Assembly: GCA_019915015.1 (NCBI GenBank)
Contig: JAHBBC010000010.1
Coordinates: 620,001-684,000, forward strand
Source of the DNA: Auriscalpium vulgare
Taxonomy: Eukaryota > Basidiomycota > Agaricomycetes > Russulales > Auriscalpiaceae
DNA length: 64,000 nucleotides
Direction of reading: 5' to 3'
A program made the translations under genes and the position numbers. This document shows, piece after piece, positions 12,733-23,400 of this stretch (the first letter of the stretch is position 1; each line of letters opens with the position of its first letter). Below the pieces are notes generated by a model. That model had not been told where the DNA came from. It worked only from the letters and a program-made list of their open reading frames with translations, and made no database searches.

Positions 12733-13222
12733 GATCGGCGATCGATGCGGAGAGGGGGAAAGGCAAGTTAGAGATGAAAGGGCAAGCGACGGTCATTTAA
12801 ATAGCGGGTCGGGAAGCGAACCACTGGACACGCCGCTTAAGAACAAAGGAAGCCAGATTCGCTGTGAGGCAAAGGAGCGTGTGAAGTAGCATCTAATGTA
12901 CATTGGCTAGCACGACCGCAATCTGAGAGAACAAAGATAGTAAATGCGGACGTCCGACGGTGCCTGAGGCGGATCGAATGCGACTTGCCTCACAAGCGTC
13001 CTCCCCGCATGAAGCCGTCCGGAAAGACTCCCCATCAAGCCGAAATGCATGGTGCCAAGTCGCGAACATGGTTCCCTATTGGCCTACAAAAACCTTTCCA
13101 AAGAGAGGGTCAGTAAGCAGGGGTAGTAGGCTCAGCCGTCTGGATACTGATTTGGACGTACGGTAGTCGTCCCAAAGTAATACAAGCTCGCTGAATACAT
13201 ACCGTCACGACGCGACACAACG
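12733..13222. other. Intergenic, promoter of the SNF2 gene and 3' flank of RNase H1
   Basis: No open frame with coding character. It contains the 5' flank of the SNF2 gene. Confidence 0.45.
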
Positions 13223-14430
13223 TCAGCCCTGTTCGATATCGTTCAGCAGCTCATCGTCGCCGGCCAACAATTCCAAGCCAAACTCCTGCGCAGCCAAAAA
13301 GATCAGCGAAGGGTCGCGGTAAACGGATATAGAACACATACGAACTCGTCGACATCTGCAGGTTCCACGAAGCCTGTCGATGGAGGCTTGGTCTCCTGCA
13401 CAACCGGTTGCGTCGTCGTCGCGATCGCTCCGGGAGGAGCAGAGACTGCCTCCTCCACTGCTTTCTTCCGCATCGCTGTCTCGACTGCGCGTCGCAGCGC
13501 ATCCCAGTCGGGTTCCGGAACCTCCGGGAGAGTTGCGCCCAAGTTCGCCAGCGCGTCCGCGCCTTCGTTGCCTTGCTCTCCCTGGTGGCCGTACACATGC
13601 TGCAGCGCGACCTTGCTCCCGCTCTTTTGGTGCCGCTCATCGAGAAGCGCGGCGAGATACTTGATCAACTGCACGTTCTTCACGGGCGTCCCACCCGCGG
13701 TGCGCCAGCCTTTCCGCTTCCATCCCGGCAGCCACTTCTGAACACCTGAGGTATCTGGTTGGCGGGGGAAAAAGCGACAGGAAGGAGCAGCCACGTACAG
13801 TCGATTGAGTATCGCGAGTCGGATTTGATGACGAGCGGGCGGGAGGAATGCGGCGTGGTTTCGAGGATGCGGATTATGGCAATAAGTTCGGCGCGGTTGT
13901 TGGTCTGATCTCCCGGGCAGCGCTCCGCCAGATTTCTGAGGGAACGTCAGGAAAAGGCGAGTGTGAGAGGGCATAGAACGCACCGCGGGTCGTCACTGCC
14001 CCACCACACTCCAACTCCGGCATAAGAGCCTTTCTGGCCATTGCCCCTGCACGATCCGTCGGAATAGACAATGTCTGAGTCGGAATCTATTTGCGTTGGC
14101 ACTGGCAGCGGTGCCCGTGCAGACGTCGACGCTACGGCCAATTGGTTTGTCGGACTAGGCTGGGCGATGAGCCGCGCGTGTTCAACCAATGCGCGCGTTT
14201 TCGACGCGAATACTTCGTTGGGAGAGCGCAGGTAGTCTTCCGCCTTGTCGCGAGTGGGAAATTTGTGGTACTTGCTTCCCGGGTACCCTTTCGTCTGAGC
14301 TTCGCACTCCGGCCTGAGTATGGCCCCATTGGAAGGCGCCCTCAAGTCGGTTGAGAACGCACCATGTATCAAAGATGCCTGTCTTGCGACCTTTCTTCAC
14401 CGCGTAGCAGTAGCCAGCAGCTTTGGGCAT
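13223..14430 (-). CDS. Ribonuclease H1
   Basis: The enzyme cleaves the RNA strand of RNA-DNA hybrids in nucleus or mitochondrion. The start is the ATG at 14430. Residues 1-50 form the hybrid-binding domain (YCYAVKKGRKTGIFDTW, intron, ECEAQTKGYPGSKYHKF), the caulimovirus-VI-like fold of eukaryotic RNases H1. A linker follows, then the catalytic domain with all carboxylates visible: Asp in VYSDGSCRGNG, Glu in NNRAELIAII, Asp in VIKSDSRYSI, and the His/Asp pair in HVYGHQGEQGNEGADALAN. The C-terminal tail ends EFGLELLAGDDELLNDIEQG with the TGA at 13223-13225. It is about 330 residues with four introns. Its first 100 bp upstream are shared with the deaminase genes next door (see the module at 14441). 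Confidence 0.92.
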
Positions 14431-14440
14431 GTCTTCACGA

Positions 14441-14543
14441 GAGTTGCGACAAGTTGCACGCTGGGACCTTCGCGTGCGCGAAAAGAAAACGAGGAATTTC
14501 TTGGTAGCTATTGCACGTCGATGGATGTGAGAAGAGAGTGACG
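14441..14543 (-). promoter_or_regulatory. Upstream module shared by RNase H1 and the deaminase genes, with E2F/MBF-like box
   Basis: This segment, immediately upstream of the RNase H1 ATG, aligns by eye with 23151-23240 (upstream of deaminase copy C) and 29569-29660 (upstream of copy D). In shorter form it also aligns with 17651-17705 (copy A). Shared text includes the purine-rich TTCGCGTGCGCGAA core and the block TTCTTGGTAGCTATTGCACG. On the minus strand the core reads TTTTCGCGCACGCGAA, which resembles the TTTCGCGC/ACGCG sites bound by E2F and by yeast MBF at G1/S genes. The regulatory role is inference. Confidence 0.5.
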
Positions 14544-14699
14544 CTCTCATGCATGCAGGAGTTACCGTTGCTAGTGGGTGACAGAGGAGGACAAGAGGAG
14601 GATGCTTCAGAAATAGAATCAGAGACGCGATCCGACGCCCGCTAGACACCCGGATTGAGGTTAGGGTGATGATCCTGGGTTGTGGTTAAGGTCGGTTTG

Positions 14700-15166
14700 C
14701 ATGATCCGTTTATAATATATCGTAGTCTGTAGCTCGCCTCGACCTAGTACTGTAATTGTGGACGGGATGGCGGGGATAAATCTGGATGCGTCGGGACGCA
14801 GTCGGAACGTTTGGTGTTGACTGTCCTCCGATGAGGCGAAATTGTGTACTACAAGTACAGACTGCACGATGTGAGGTTGAGGTCAAACCGTCAAATGGTA
14901 CGCATGTCAGGCTCATTGAATGACTACCATATCTCAGCTTTATCAGGCTTTATCCCGTCGGACCATCGAAGGAATGAGCCACCTAGTCATATCGTGCGAT
15001 ACGGTACACTTTACAATGGTGCCGGCACAGTACATCGACTCACTGACTCGGGATAAGACTCGCAACGATGCCGCTCGTATCCTCGTCTCTGTCCGAATCA
15101 TCTCGTGACCTGCACCCATAGAGGATTAATGTCAAATCATGCAAATTGCAATCGGAAGACGTGGTA
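14700..15166. repeat. 3' flank module of deaminase cassette (copy A)
   Basis: Text from about 14715 (TATCGTAGTCTGTAGCTC) and especially 14970-15166 (for example GACTCGCAACGATGCCGCTC, ATCATCTCGTGACCTGCACC) recurs downstream of copy B (17890-18060), of copy C in shorter form (20615-20695) and of copy D (27200-27450). The duplicated unit therefore included the 3' flank as well as the gene. Confidence 0.7.
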
Positions 15167-17331
15167 CTATTTCATTTGCCCGAGCGCTTGTTCGAGTACT
15201 ATCGCCTTCGATGCTTCGCGGATGTATTCGAGGACTTCCGGCGTGACATGCAGCTCGCCTGAGCTCCGCGCGGAAGTTTGCGTGCTTCCAGCGTCCCCCT
15301 TCCCTGCGGCAACTTCAGCCAGAGTGTTCATGAGGTTTCGAAGGAGGTCTCGGAGGAACTCGATTGGTATACCGAACTGCGGAGGATACCAAGGGAAGAT
15401 CGTCGCGTGGCTGCCAAGCAGCAAGATGTCCGGCACTGGCGCCTTCCGTTCCGCGTCAGCGGAGCCCTTGTGCTTCTGCAGCCAAGTATAGAGCTCCCAG
15501 CAACAATAGCAGCATTTCTTGCTGACCCCAATAGGCGCTTCGTGGGTCTGGCAGTAAAAGGTGTCAGTATTAGAGATGCAGTCACAGCAGCTCAAGGAAG
15601 CACTGACGTTGAATATGGAACTGAGAACATTGTCGTCGTCTCTGACATCCACCTGTTGCCGAGTGCGCTGGGCCGCGTCCGGGGAGGAGAATGCACATGC
15701 GAGCGCCATCATTCCTGCCTCCGCATGGACAGTACTGGGCTGACCCATGCCGAGCTTCAGGTGCCTTTTCAGAAACCCCTCGGCCTCATTTTTCTGTGCA
15801 TTTGTGCCCTCGACGAGCGCAAGGACGGATTCGATGAATGCCGGCTTCTTTGAATCGAAGACCTCTGCGCTGAGGACCTGTTGCGGGAGAGTGACGAGGT
15901 GCGCAGTGAGCGGTGGAGGGAGCTTGTTTTTCCTGGCTAGGAAGTAGATAGCGGTGGCAGGGGCAGTTATTGTCTTCAGATAGCGTATCACATGGTGGCC
16001 GATTGGCTCTTTTGGACCGCGGCGATCATCCGCTGCTAAGGGGCGTCTGAGTTTCGAAACCCGGGGAGACAATCATGACGCGTACCAGTGGCGTCCTCTT
16101 CATTGAGGTCGGGACCACCGTCAACACTCACATCGGGAGTCCCGCTTCCGCTATCCACAGATAAACTACCTAAATCGCGGGGTTAGACAGCCATAACATG
16201 CCAAGATGTAGCGGCGTACTGATAGCAGAGGAAACTAGAGTGTCAGGATCAGCAGGCTGCTTTGTGGCAAGGTCGATCGACAACGCTTCGTCTTGGAAAA
16301 GAACTTCGAGGAAGCTCGAGTGAAGGAAGCCTCGGAGGCATTCAATCCCAAGCATAGCGGCTGCGATGTCGCTTGGCGCAGGGGGATCTTTGAACGTCGA
16401 CGTTTCGGTGAACGGCGACTGGCCGATCAGAAACAGTTTCTCGAAGTCGCGGTATGTCGAAGTAAACGCTTTGATCCACTTCGGAACCTCTTCCGCCGTG
16501 ACAGTATATGCGGCAGCGTTCAGTGTCTCAGACGGCCGAGAGATGCCATACTCTTGGAGCTTCTCGACCGTGAAAGCACCGTTGACATGGATCGTCCAGG
16601 GTTCAGATTGTGTGAAGGGCTCCCCGGATTCCACGCGGGTTTCGAGCACGGCGATAGGGTGCCTGCCCCAGACCTTTTTGCGGTAGAGGTTGAGCATCCG
16701 AGATGCGATCTTGGGATAGCCATGGTTGAGGTAGTGCGCGCAGAACAGCCCTACACTGACACCAGTGTCGGGGAGGGCACTGCTCTGAAAGTCCCTGATG
16801 ACGGTAAACACGTCCTGGAAGTGCTGATCATGGCTGATGGCGAACAAGAGTTAGGGGAGGGTCGTCAGTCAAAAAAAGGAGAACGCACGGTCGCGTCCTC
16901 CATGCAGCGAGAATCTCGTGTCCCGTCAACGGCGACTCCAGAGGCTCTACTTTTATCTCCAGCGCGTCCGGCTGCTCCGACCACCCCCGAGTATTCTTGA
17001 CCGCGAGCACAAGGCTTTGTATCCCCCGCAAGGGATCCGTAGCCCCTGTCGCTGCGATGACCCTTGAAGCCCGTATGTCGTCTCGCTCCGCACGGCTGAG
17101 GTTCTTGGACGTCCCAGTGGTGAGGAGTGTGACGACATGCTGCATCGCAGTGAGGCTACTTGGCAAAGGTTTGTCTGCGACGTGCGGCTCTCCCGACCGA
17201 ACTCCCTTGAGGGCCACTGTCGCCATGCTGATCTGGATAGCAAGGTCATCGAATTCAAGCGAGGACGGATGGGACGGTGATTGGGAAGTGATCGGAGTGT
17301 CGCTCGAAGCCTCAATATGAGGGTCGGACAT
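15167..17331 (-). CDS. OTT_1508-like deaminase-domain protein, copy A
   Basis: The start is the ATG at 17331 (MSDPHIEASSD) and the stop is at 15167-15169. Five exons encode about 640 residues. The N-terminal exon (17331 to about 16905) ends HEILAAWRTRP. A helical exon follows, from about 16825 (HDQHFQDVFTVIRDFQSSA) to about 16235. Next is an acidic linker (SSLSVDSGSGTPD, NEEDAT) and then the deaminase half, beginning AADDRRGPKEPIGHHVIRY. The zinc ligands and general base of the deaminase fold are visible: HAE in VHAEAGMMALACAF (15719-15727) and paired cysteines in IGVSKKCCYCCWELYTW (about 15500-15514), split by an intron at 15548-15607. The tail GSHATIFPWYPPQFGIP is conserved in all copies. 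This pattern is that of the fungal OTT_1508-like deaminases, predicted nucleotide or nucleic-acid deaminases of unknown substrate. The gene appears intact. Confidence 0.85.
15548..15607 (-). other. 60-nt intron between the two deaminase active-site motifs (copy A)
   Basis: In copy A this GT-AG segment is 60 nt long and open, so it can be read through. The corresponding segments are 59 nt in B and shorter again in D, and reading them as coding shifts the frame before the CCYCC motif. The length changes show it is an intron. Branch-like CTAATACTGAC sits before the acceptor. Confidence 0.75.
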
Positions 17332-18052
17332 GGCGAGTCCTGCTAGTCCTGCTAGTGGTCCTGGCTGCATGCGCGATTTCGCGCCGATTTCGCCTTGTTC
17401 GGTCTGGAGCTCCGATTCGGATCACGTCTCGCCGCGCCGCCAGTTCATCTACAGTACAGTGAATAGATTCCCGCTACGTTTTGATACATAGTGGGTTATA
17501 GGGCTCAGGCCCTACTCCCTACTATGTAACGGCTTGCTCGAGGTTTCGCACCGGCAGTTGATTCAAAGATCTTGTTCATTCACTTTACATAGCGGGGCCC
17601 GTGCTCGCAATGGCTCGATGACTGCGCGATCATTCAGGACTCCTCTCCTCACCAGAGTTGGCGACAGGATCGAGTTGGAAGCGGAGACCTTCGCGGGCGC
17701 GAAATAACAGCGTGGCGAAAGTTTCGGCAAATCCGATTTGATTGGTACAGTACATCTGAGCGCATCATTTTTCAGTAAAGCCATGGGTCTGGGAGTCAAG
17801 GCATTGGATGCTATTTCTGCAGAGTAGGAGCGAGATTCAGACTTCTGACTCATTGAATGGCGACTATTTCTGAGCTTTATCTCGTCAGACCATCGAAGGA
17901 ATGAGCTATTCATTTCGTGCGATAAAGTACACTTTACAATCGTGCCGGTACAGTACTCGCGGCTCACTGAGGGATAAGACTCGCAACAATGCCGCTCGTC
18001 TCCTCGTCTCCGTCCGAATCATCTCGTGACCTGCACCCACAGAGGAATAACA
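17332..18052. repeat. Cassette flanks between copies A and B
   Basis: 17332-17460 is the 5' flank of A, and 17620-17830 matches 23095-23400 upstream of copy C. The A version lacks about 85 bp that C keeps, between CGAAATAA and CAGCG. 17870-18052 is the 3' flank of copy B. An E2F-like TTCGCGGGCGCGAAAT lies at 17690-17705. Confidence 0.65.
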
Positions 18053-20198
18053 TCAGCTCATGCAATCGGAAGACGTGGTACTATTTGTCATTTGATAGCG
18101 CTGCATTATCGCCTTCGCTGCTTTGGCAAAGTCTCTGCTAAATTCTTCGCTGACCTCCAGCTCGTCTGAGCTTCCGACGCCCACCTTCTTTTCAGCAGCT
18201 TCAGCCAAAATGCCCTTGAGAGTTTTAAGGAGTTGACGGAGGAACTCGATTGGAATACCGAACTGCGGAGGATACCAAGGAAATATGGTCGCGTGGCTGC
18301 CAAGCAGCAAGATGTCCGGCACTGGCATTTTTGGTTCCACGTCAGCGAAGCCCTTGCGCTTTTGAAGCCAGGTATAGAGCGCCCAGCAACAATAGCAGCA
18401 TTTCTTGCCGACACCAACAGGCGCTTCGTGGCTCTGGCAGCAAAAGGTGTCAGTATTAGAATGCAGTCACGGCGGCTCAAGGAAGCACTGACATTGAATA
18501 TGGAAGTGAGAACATTGTCCTTGTCCTTGACAACCACCTGACTGCGAGTGCGCGCGGCCGCGTCCGGAGAGCAGAACGCACACGCGAGCGCCATCATTCC
18601 TGCCTCCGCATGGACAGTGGGCCGATACAGACCGATATCCACGTTCTTCTCCAGAAACCCCTTGGCATCATTTTTCTGTTCCTTTGTGCCCTCGACAAGC
18701 TCATGGACGGATTCGATGAATTCCGTCCTTTTCGACTCGAAGGCCGTTGCGCTGGGGACCGGTTGTGGCAGAGTGACGAGGTGCGCAGTGAGCGGTGGAG
18801 TGAGCCCGCTTGCCCTGGCTAAGGCGTAGATAGCGGTGGCAGGGGCAGTTATTGTCTTCAGATAGCGTATCACATGGTGGCCGATTGGCTCTTTTGGACC
18901 GCGGCGGTCGTCGGCTGCTAAGGGGCGTTTGAGTCTCGAAACCCGGGGAGACAATCATGACGCGTACCAGTGGCGTCCTCTTCATTGAGGTCGGGACCAC
19001 CGTCAACACTCACATCGGGAGTCCCGCTTCCGCTATCCACAGATAAACTACCTAAATCGCGGGGTTAGACAGCCATAACATGCCAAGATGTAGCGGCGTA
19101 CTGATAGCAGAGGAAACTAGAGTGTCAGGATCAGCAGGCTGCTTTGTGGCAAGGTCGATCGACAACGCTTCGTCTTGGAAAAGAACTTCGAGGAAGCTCG
19201 AGTGAAGGAAGCCTCGGAGGCATTCAATCCCAAGCATAGCGGCTGCGATGTCGCTTGGCGCAGGGGGATCTTTGAACGTCGACGTTTCGGTGAACGGCGA
19301 CTGGCCGATCAGAAACAGTTTCTCGAAGTCGCGGTATGTCGAAGTAAACGCTTTGATCCACTTCGGAACCTCTTCCGCCGTGACGGTATATGTGGCAGCG
19401 TCCAGTGTCTCAGACGGTCGAGGGATGCCATACTCTTGGAGCTTCTCGAGCGTGAGATCACCGTTGACATGGATCGTCCAGGGTTCAGATTGTGTGAAGG
19501 GCTCCCCGGATTCCACGCGGGTTTCGAGCACGGCGATAGGGTGCCTGCCCCAGACCTGTTTGCGGTAGAGGTTGAGCATGCGAGATGCGATCTTAGGATA
19601 GCCATGGTTGAGGTAGTGCAAGCAGAACAGCGCTACATTGACGCCAGTGTCGGGGAGGGCACTGCTCTGAAAGTCCCTGATGACGGTAAACACGTCCTGG
19701 AAATGCTGATCATGGCTGATGGCGAACAAGAGTTAGGGGAGGGTCGTCAGTCAAAAAAAGGAGAACGCACGGTCGCGTCCTCCATGCAGCGAGAATCTCG
19801 TGTCCCGTCAACGGCGACTCCAGAGGCTCTACTTTTATCTCCAGCGCGTCCGGCTGCTCCGACCACCCCCGAGTATTCTTGACCGCGAGCACAAGGCCTT
19901 GCAAGGGATTCGTAGCCCATGTCGCTGCGATGCCCCGGATGTCTCGCTCCGCATGGCCGACTCGGAGGTTCTTGGACGTCCCAGTGTTGAGGAGTGTGAC
20001 AACATGCTCAATCACAGTGAGGCTACGCTTGACACGTTTATTTGCGACGTGCGGCTCTCCCGACCGAGCTCCCTGAAGGGCCACTGTAGCCATGCTGATC
20101 TGGATAGCAAGGTCATTGAATTCAAGCAAGGAAGGATGGGACGGTGATTGGGAAGTGATTGAAGTGTCGCGCGGAGGTTCGATATGAGTGTTGGTCAT
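18053..20198 (-). CDS. OTT_1508-like deaminase-domain protein, copy B
   Basis: Architecture and intron positions match copy A. The start is the ATG at 20198 (MTNTHIEPPRDTS) and the stop is at 18053. The helical exon (about 19707-19110) and the acidic linker with its introns are nearly identical in DNA to copy A at a constant offset of 2882 bp. The N-terminal exon (NLRVGHAERDIRGIAATWAT) instead resembles copy D. HAE lies in RPTVHAEAGMMALACAF (about 18610), and the cysteine motif in VGVGKKCCYCCWALYTW follows a 59-nt intron. The C-terminal tail (KKVGVGSSDELEVSEEF) is shorter and unlike the other copies. All exons are open, so the gene is probably functional. A palindromic TTTTCGCGAAAT lies at 20369-20380, about 170 bp upstream. 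Confidence 0.83.
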
Positions 20199-20692
20199 GG
20201 CAGGTGTCATCCGTGGCGTAGATTTAGTATGTTTTTGTATACTCGAAAAGCGCCGCTGCGCGCGGCAGCTACCTTGCCCACTGAGAGGGGGCATACTTAA
20301 TTTGGCGACACACAGGCCAGAACTATGTTCTTAGACAAGTTACAACGCACATGTTCTGTCAACGCCTCTTTTCGCGAAATAGCAGACCGGAAGAAGCCGA
20401 GAAGCAGACAGAATAGGAAGGCGCAATAGAAGGTAATACAGCGCCGTCTGCGTGGCACGGGCCCCCGCTATGTTCTCGATGGGACCCCTGCGGGTTGTTA
20501 TCTAATCCTATCCTATCCTATCCTGGTGGTACCGGTCCTGGTTGAATGCGCGATGCTACTGATTCAGAGCTTGTTCATTCAGGGGTTCCAACTGCTCGAG
20601 TCCCTTTCAATGACTCTCCGAATCATCTCGTGACCTGCGCCCACAGGGGAATGATATCAACTCTAGCAGTCGAAGACGTGGAAGAACTTATT
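20199..20692. other. Spacer between copies B and C
   Basis: It contains the 5' flank of B with a TTTTCGCGAAAT palindrome (20369-20380), a short CCTAT tandem run (about 20505-20524), and from 20615 the 3' flank module of copy C in shortened form. No gene. Confidence 0.55.
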
Positions 20693-22884
20693 TCATTCGC
20701 CCAAGCGCTCCTTTATCCCCATCACTGCTTCGAGAAAGGCTCGTCTGTCATCTTTGCTGACATCCAGCTCGCCTGAGCTCCGCGCGGAAGTCTGCGTGCT
20801 TCCAACGGCTGCCTTCTTCGCGGCAGCGTCCTTCGCGGCAGCTTCGGCCAAAATGTCCTTGAGAGCTTTAAGGAGGTCTCGGAGGAACTCGATTGGAATA
20901 CCGAACTGCGGAGGATACCAAGGGAATATGGTCGCATGGCTGCCAAGCAGCAGGATGTTCGGCACTGGCACCTTTGGTTCCACGGCAGTGGAGCCGTTGC
21001 GCTGTTGAAGCCAGGTATAGAGCGCCCAGCAACAATAGCAGCATTTCTTACTGACACCGATAGGCGCTTCGTGGCTCTGGCAACAAAAGGTGTCAGTATT
21101 AGATATGCAGTCAACGGCAGCTCAAGGAGGCACAGACCTTGAAAATGGAAGTGAGAACATTGGCGTTGTCCTCGACAACCACCTGGCTCCGAGTGCGCTC
21201 GGCCGCGTCCGGAGAGCAGAACGCACATGCGAGCGCCATCATTCCTGCCTCCGCATGGATAGTGGGCTGGTCCGGGCCGAGTTTCACGTTCTTGTCCAGA
21301 AACCCCTTGGCATAATTTTTCACTTGGTTTGTGCCCTTGACGAGCGCACGGACGGAGTCGATGAAAGCCGTCCTTTTCGATTTGAAGGCCGTTGCGCTGA
21401 GGACCGGTTGCGGCAGAGTGACGAGGTGCGCAGTTCAGGGAACCGGCTTGCCCTGGCCAGGGAGTAGATAGCGGTGATAGGGGCAGTTATTGTCTTCAGA
21501 TAGCGTATCACATGGTGGCCGATTTGCTCCTCTGGATTTTGGCGGTCATCTGCTAAGGGCATTTGAATATCGAAACCCGAGTAGATATTAATGACGCGTA
21601 CCAGTAGCGTCCTCTTCATCGAGGTCGGGATCACCGTCGCCACTCGCATCGAGAGTCCCACCACCGTCACCAGTCACATCGGGAGTCCCGCTTCCGCTAT
21701 CCACAGATAAATTACCTGAATCGCAGGATTAGACAGCCACAAAATGTCAAGATGTGATGAGCGACGTACTGAGTACAGAGGAGGTTGTGGCAGGATTAGC
21801 ACGCCGCTTTGCAAGGGCGAGCGTCAATGCTTCGTCTTGGAAAAGAACTTCAAGGAAATTCGAGTGGAGGAAGCCACGGAGGCATTCCAACTCAAGCAAA
21901 GCGTCTGCGATGTCGCCTTCGGCAGGGGGATCTTTGAACGACGACTTTTCGGTGAACGGGGACGGGCCGAGCAGTAACAGTTTCTCGATGCCGCGGTATG
22001 TCGAAGTAAACGCTTCGATCCACATCGGAACCTCTTCCGCCGTAACGGTATATGAGACGCTGAGGGTCTCTGTCCCAGACGTCCCAGAGATGCCAATGGC
22101 CATACTTTTGGAGCTTCGCGCACGTGAGGTCACCGTTGACATGGATCGTCCAGGGTTGAGACTGTGTGAAGGGCTCCCCGGATTCCAGACGACGTTCTAG
22201 CACGAATATAGGGTGCTCGCCCCAGACCTTGTTGAAGTAGAGGTTGAGCATGCGAGATGCGATCTTAGGATAGCCATGTTTGAGGTAGTGCAAGCAGAAC
22301 AGCGCATGATTGTCGCCTTTGCTGGGGAGGGCACCGCTCTCAAAGTCCTTGAGAATGGTAAACACGTCCTCGAAATGCTTCTCATGGCTGTCGACGGGCG
22401 AGAGTTACGAATGGTCGTCGGCAAAAAGGATGAGAACGCACGGTCGCGTCCCCCATTCAGCGAGAATCTTTTGTCCCGTCAACTGCGATTGCAGAGGCTC
22501 TACTTTTATCTCCAGCGCGTCCGGCTGTCCCGGACAGCGCCGAGTATTCTTGACCGCGAGCACAAGACCTTGTATCCCCCGCAAGGGATCCGTAGCCCCT
22601 GTCGCTGCGATGACCCGTGAAGCCCGTATGTCGTCTCGCTCCGCACGGCTGAGGTTCTTGGACGTCCCGGTGGTGAGGAGGGTGACGACATGCTGCATCA
22701 CAGTGAGGCTACTTGGCAAACGTTTCTTTGCGACGTGCGGCTCTCCCGACCGAACTCCCTTGAGAGCCACTGTCGCCATGCTGATATGGATAGCAAGGTC
22801 ATCGAATTCATGCGAGGACAGAAGGGACCGTGATTGGGAAGTGGTCGGAGTGTCGCTCGAAGGCTCGATATGAGGGTCGGTCAT
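20693..22884 (-). pseudogene. OTT_1508-like deaminase-domain gene, copy C, with two frameshifts
   Basis: The start codon is conserved at 22884 (MTDPHIEPSSD) and the layout is that of copies A and B. Two indels break the frame. In the helical exon, about 22054-22105, copy C carries roughly 10 extra bases relative to B (3 plus 7), so the frame shifts between KLQKYG and YTVTAEEVP. At 21431-21450 it lacks 7 bp relative to B within the start of the deaminase half, between SLARAS and LTAHLVTLP. The catalytic parts are still recognisable: PTIHAEAGMMALACAF (about 21260), and the CCYCCW segment with its tail. The acidic linker also carries an extra repeat of about 36 bp. The copy is probably non-functional as a full-length protein; the intact N-terminal exon could still be translated. 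Confidence 0.75.
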
Positions 22885-23400
22885 GGCGAGTCCTGGTACA
22901 GTAGTGGTCCTACACACGTCCCGCGTCCCGCCCGGCGCGCAGCCTTCAGCTACAGTACTGTAAATAAATAGATTCCTGTTACGTCTTGAAGTTTTTAGGG
23001 CTCAAGTCGCCCACAATGTAACGGCTTGCTAATAACGGCTCAAGTTTTCGCTCTTGTTCATTCGCTTTACATAGCGGGGCCCGTGCTCGAATGGCTCGAT
23101 GACCGCGCGATCATTCAGGACTCCTCTCCTCACTAGAGTGGCGACAGGATCGAGTTGGAAGCTAAGACCTTCGCGTGCGCGAAATAAAAATGAAAAATTT
23201 CTTAGTAGCTATTGCGCGCGATGGATGTGAGAAGAGAGGGACGGCGACGATGAGGGGATCTTCTGTCAGCGCGGCGAAAGTTTTGGCAAATCCGATTTGA
23301 TTGGTACATCTGAGCGCACTTCATTTTTCAGCAAGCAGAAAGGCAATGTGTCTGGGAGTCAAGGCATTGAATGCTATTTCTGAAGAGTAGGCGCGACAGG
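22885..23400. repeat. 5' flank of copy C including the shared upstream module
   Basis: 23045-23400 matches the flank upstream of copy A (17575-17830), with the E2F-like TTCGCGTGCGCGAAAT at about 23170-23185. Similarity to the cassette ends near 23400. Confidence 0.65.

Noticed and set aside
16293..17000. Long plus-strand frame (235 codons) over deaminase copy A, repeated over B and D
   Set aside because: It is antisense to the helical exon and its neighbouring introns, crosses splice sites, and has no family features. The open frame follows from codon bias on the coding strand.
20500..20526. CCTAT tandem run as a telomere-like or regulatory repeat
   Set aside because: Only about four units and not the fungal TTAGGG motif. 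It is best seen as a minor microsatellite.
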